The position numbers and the translations under genes are program-made. A model generated the notes under the pieces. It had not been told where the DNA came from. It did not search any database and worked only from the letters and a program-made list of their open reading frames with translations. Positions 5,424 through 5,605 of a stretch of DNA of 5,605 nt are shown in pieces (position 1 is the stretch's first letter; each line of letters starts with the position of its first letter). Origin of the DNA: Paludibacter sp. (GTDB lineage Bacteria > Bacteroidota > Bacteroidia > Bacteroidales > Paludibacteraceae). The stretch spans positions 1-5,605 of the forward strand of contig JAITXR010000209.1 of the NCBI GenBank assembly GCA_031284665.1. The letters run 5' to 3'.

Positions 5424-5605
5424 ATGAAATCACTAAAACTCTATTTAGGCATTCTGCTAATCGTTTCATTATTAGCATCTTGTAAGCATAACAAAACTAA
5501 TTCTGATGCAAACGGCGTGTTTGAGGCTGTGGAAATTCTTGTTTCAGCCGAAACAAGTGGCAAAATACTTCAATTCGCGGCTATCGAAGGTCAAAAAGTT
5601 GCGGC
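5424..5605 (+). CDS. HlyD-type membrane-fusion lipoprotein, 5' part
   Basis: Only the first 60 codons are present; the gene runs off the right edge. The start MKSLKLYLGILLIVSLLASC is a lipoprotein signal peptide with lipobox LASC, so Cys20 should be lipid-modified and anchor the protein to a membrane facing the periplasm. After a short polar linker, GVFEAVEILVSAETSGKILQ and then EGQKV match the opening strand and first half of the biotin-lipoyl-like domain of HlyD/EmrA/YbhG-type periplasmic adaptors. Such adaptors join an inner-membrane pump to a TolC-family channel, which fits the gene just upstream. The sequence style is closest to adaptors paired with ABC-2 type transporters (YbhG-like), which I infer from memory of the family. 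No promoter or Shine-Dalgarno is visible in the 75-base gap before it, so cotranscription with tolC is likely. Confidence 0.85.
   Translation, partial: MKSLKLYLGILLIVSLLASCKHNKTNSDANGVFEAVEILVSAETSGKILQFAAIEGQKVA

Overview
This AT-rich window most likely comes from a member of the Bacteroidota (Bacteroidetes). Three things point there. Genes start without a recognisable Shine-Dalgarno sequence. Three of the four promoter candidates keep to the phylum's TAnnTTTG -7 element close upstream of a start, two of them with a well-placed TTG around -33. A secreted DUF4861-type protein, typical of the phylum, is also present. The genus cannot be read from the sequence.

Layout: positions 1-147 hold no gene I can assign. 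An Lrp/AsnC-family regulator (148-657) and the ribosome maturation factor RimM (798-1316) lie on the minus strand. A 370-base intergenic stretch with a 72-base imperfect palindrome leads to a plus-strand secreted DUF4861-like protein (1687-2886). A second long intergenic stretch (2887-3246) contains a heptamer array, a possible terminator, a GC-rich dyad, a 47-base hairpin and a promoter followed by a 24-base palindrome. After it comes a plus-strand cluster: a TetR-family regulator (3247-3879), a TolC-family outer-membrane channel (4065-5348), and the start of a lipoprotein membrane-fusion protein of the HlyD type (5424 to the window edge).

The tetR-tolC-hlyD cluster reads as the front of a tripartite export system. 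The channel spans the outer membrane and the lipid-anchored adaptor bridges the periplasm. The inner-membrane pump, probably an ABC-2 type transporter, should lie just past the right edge. The only consensus promoter I find for the cluster is the one before tetR. The palindrome placed over its expected transcription start is a good candidate operator for TetR self-control of the whole set. Between tetR and tolC lies a degenerate array of about eighteen 7-base units with a 30-base exact duplication. The stop codon of tetR sits inside a separate C/G-tract inverted repeat.

I do not see a clearly new biological system. The most informative signals are the operator and hairpin architecture before tetR and the repeat sequences packed into the intergenic regions.
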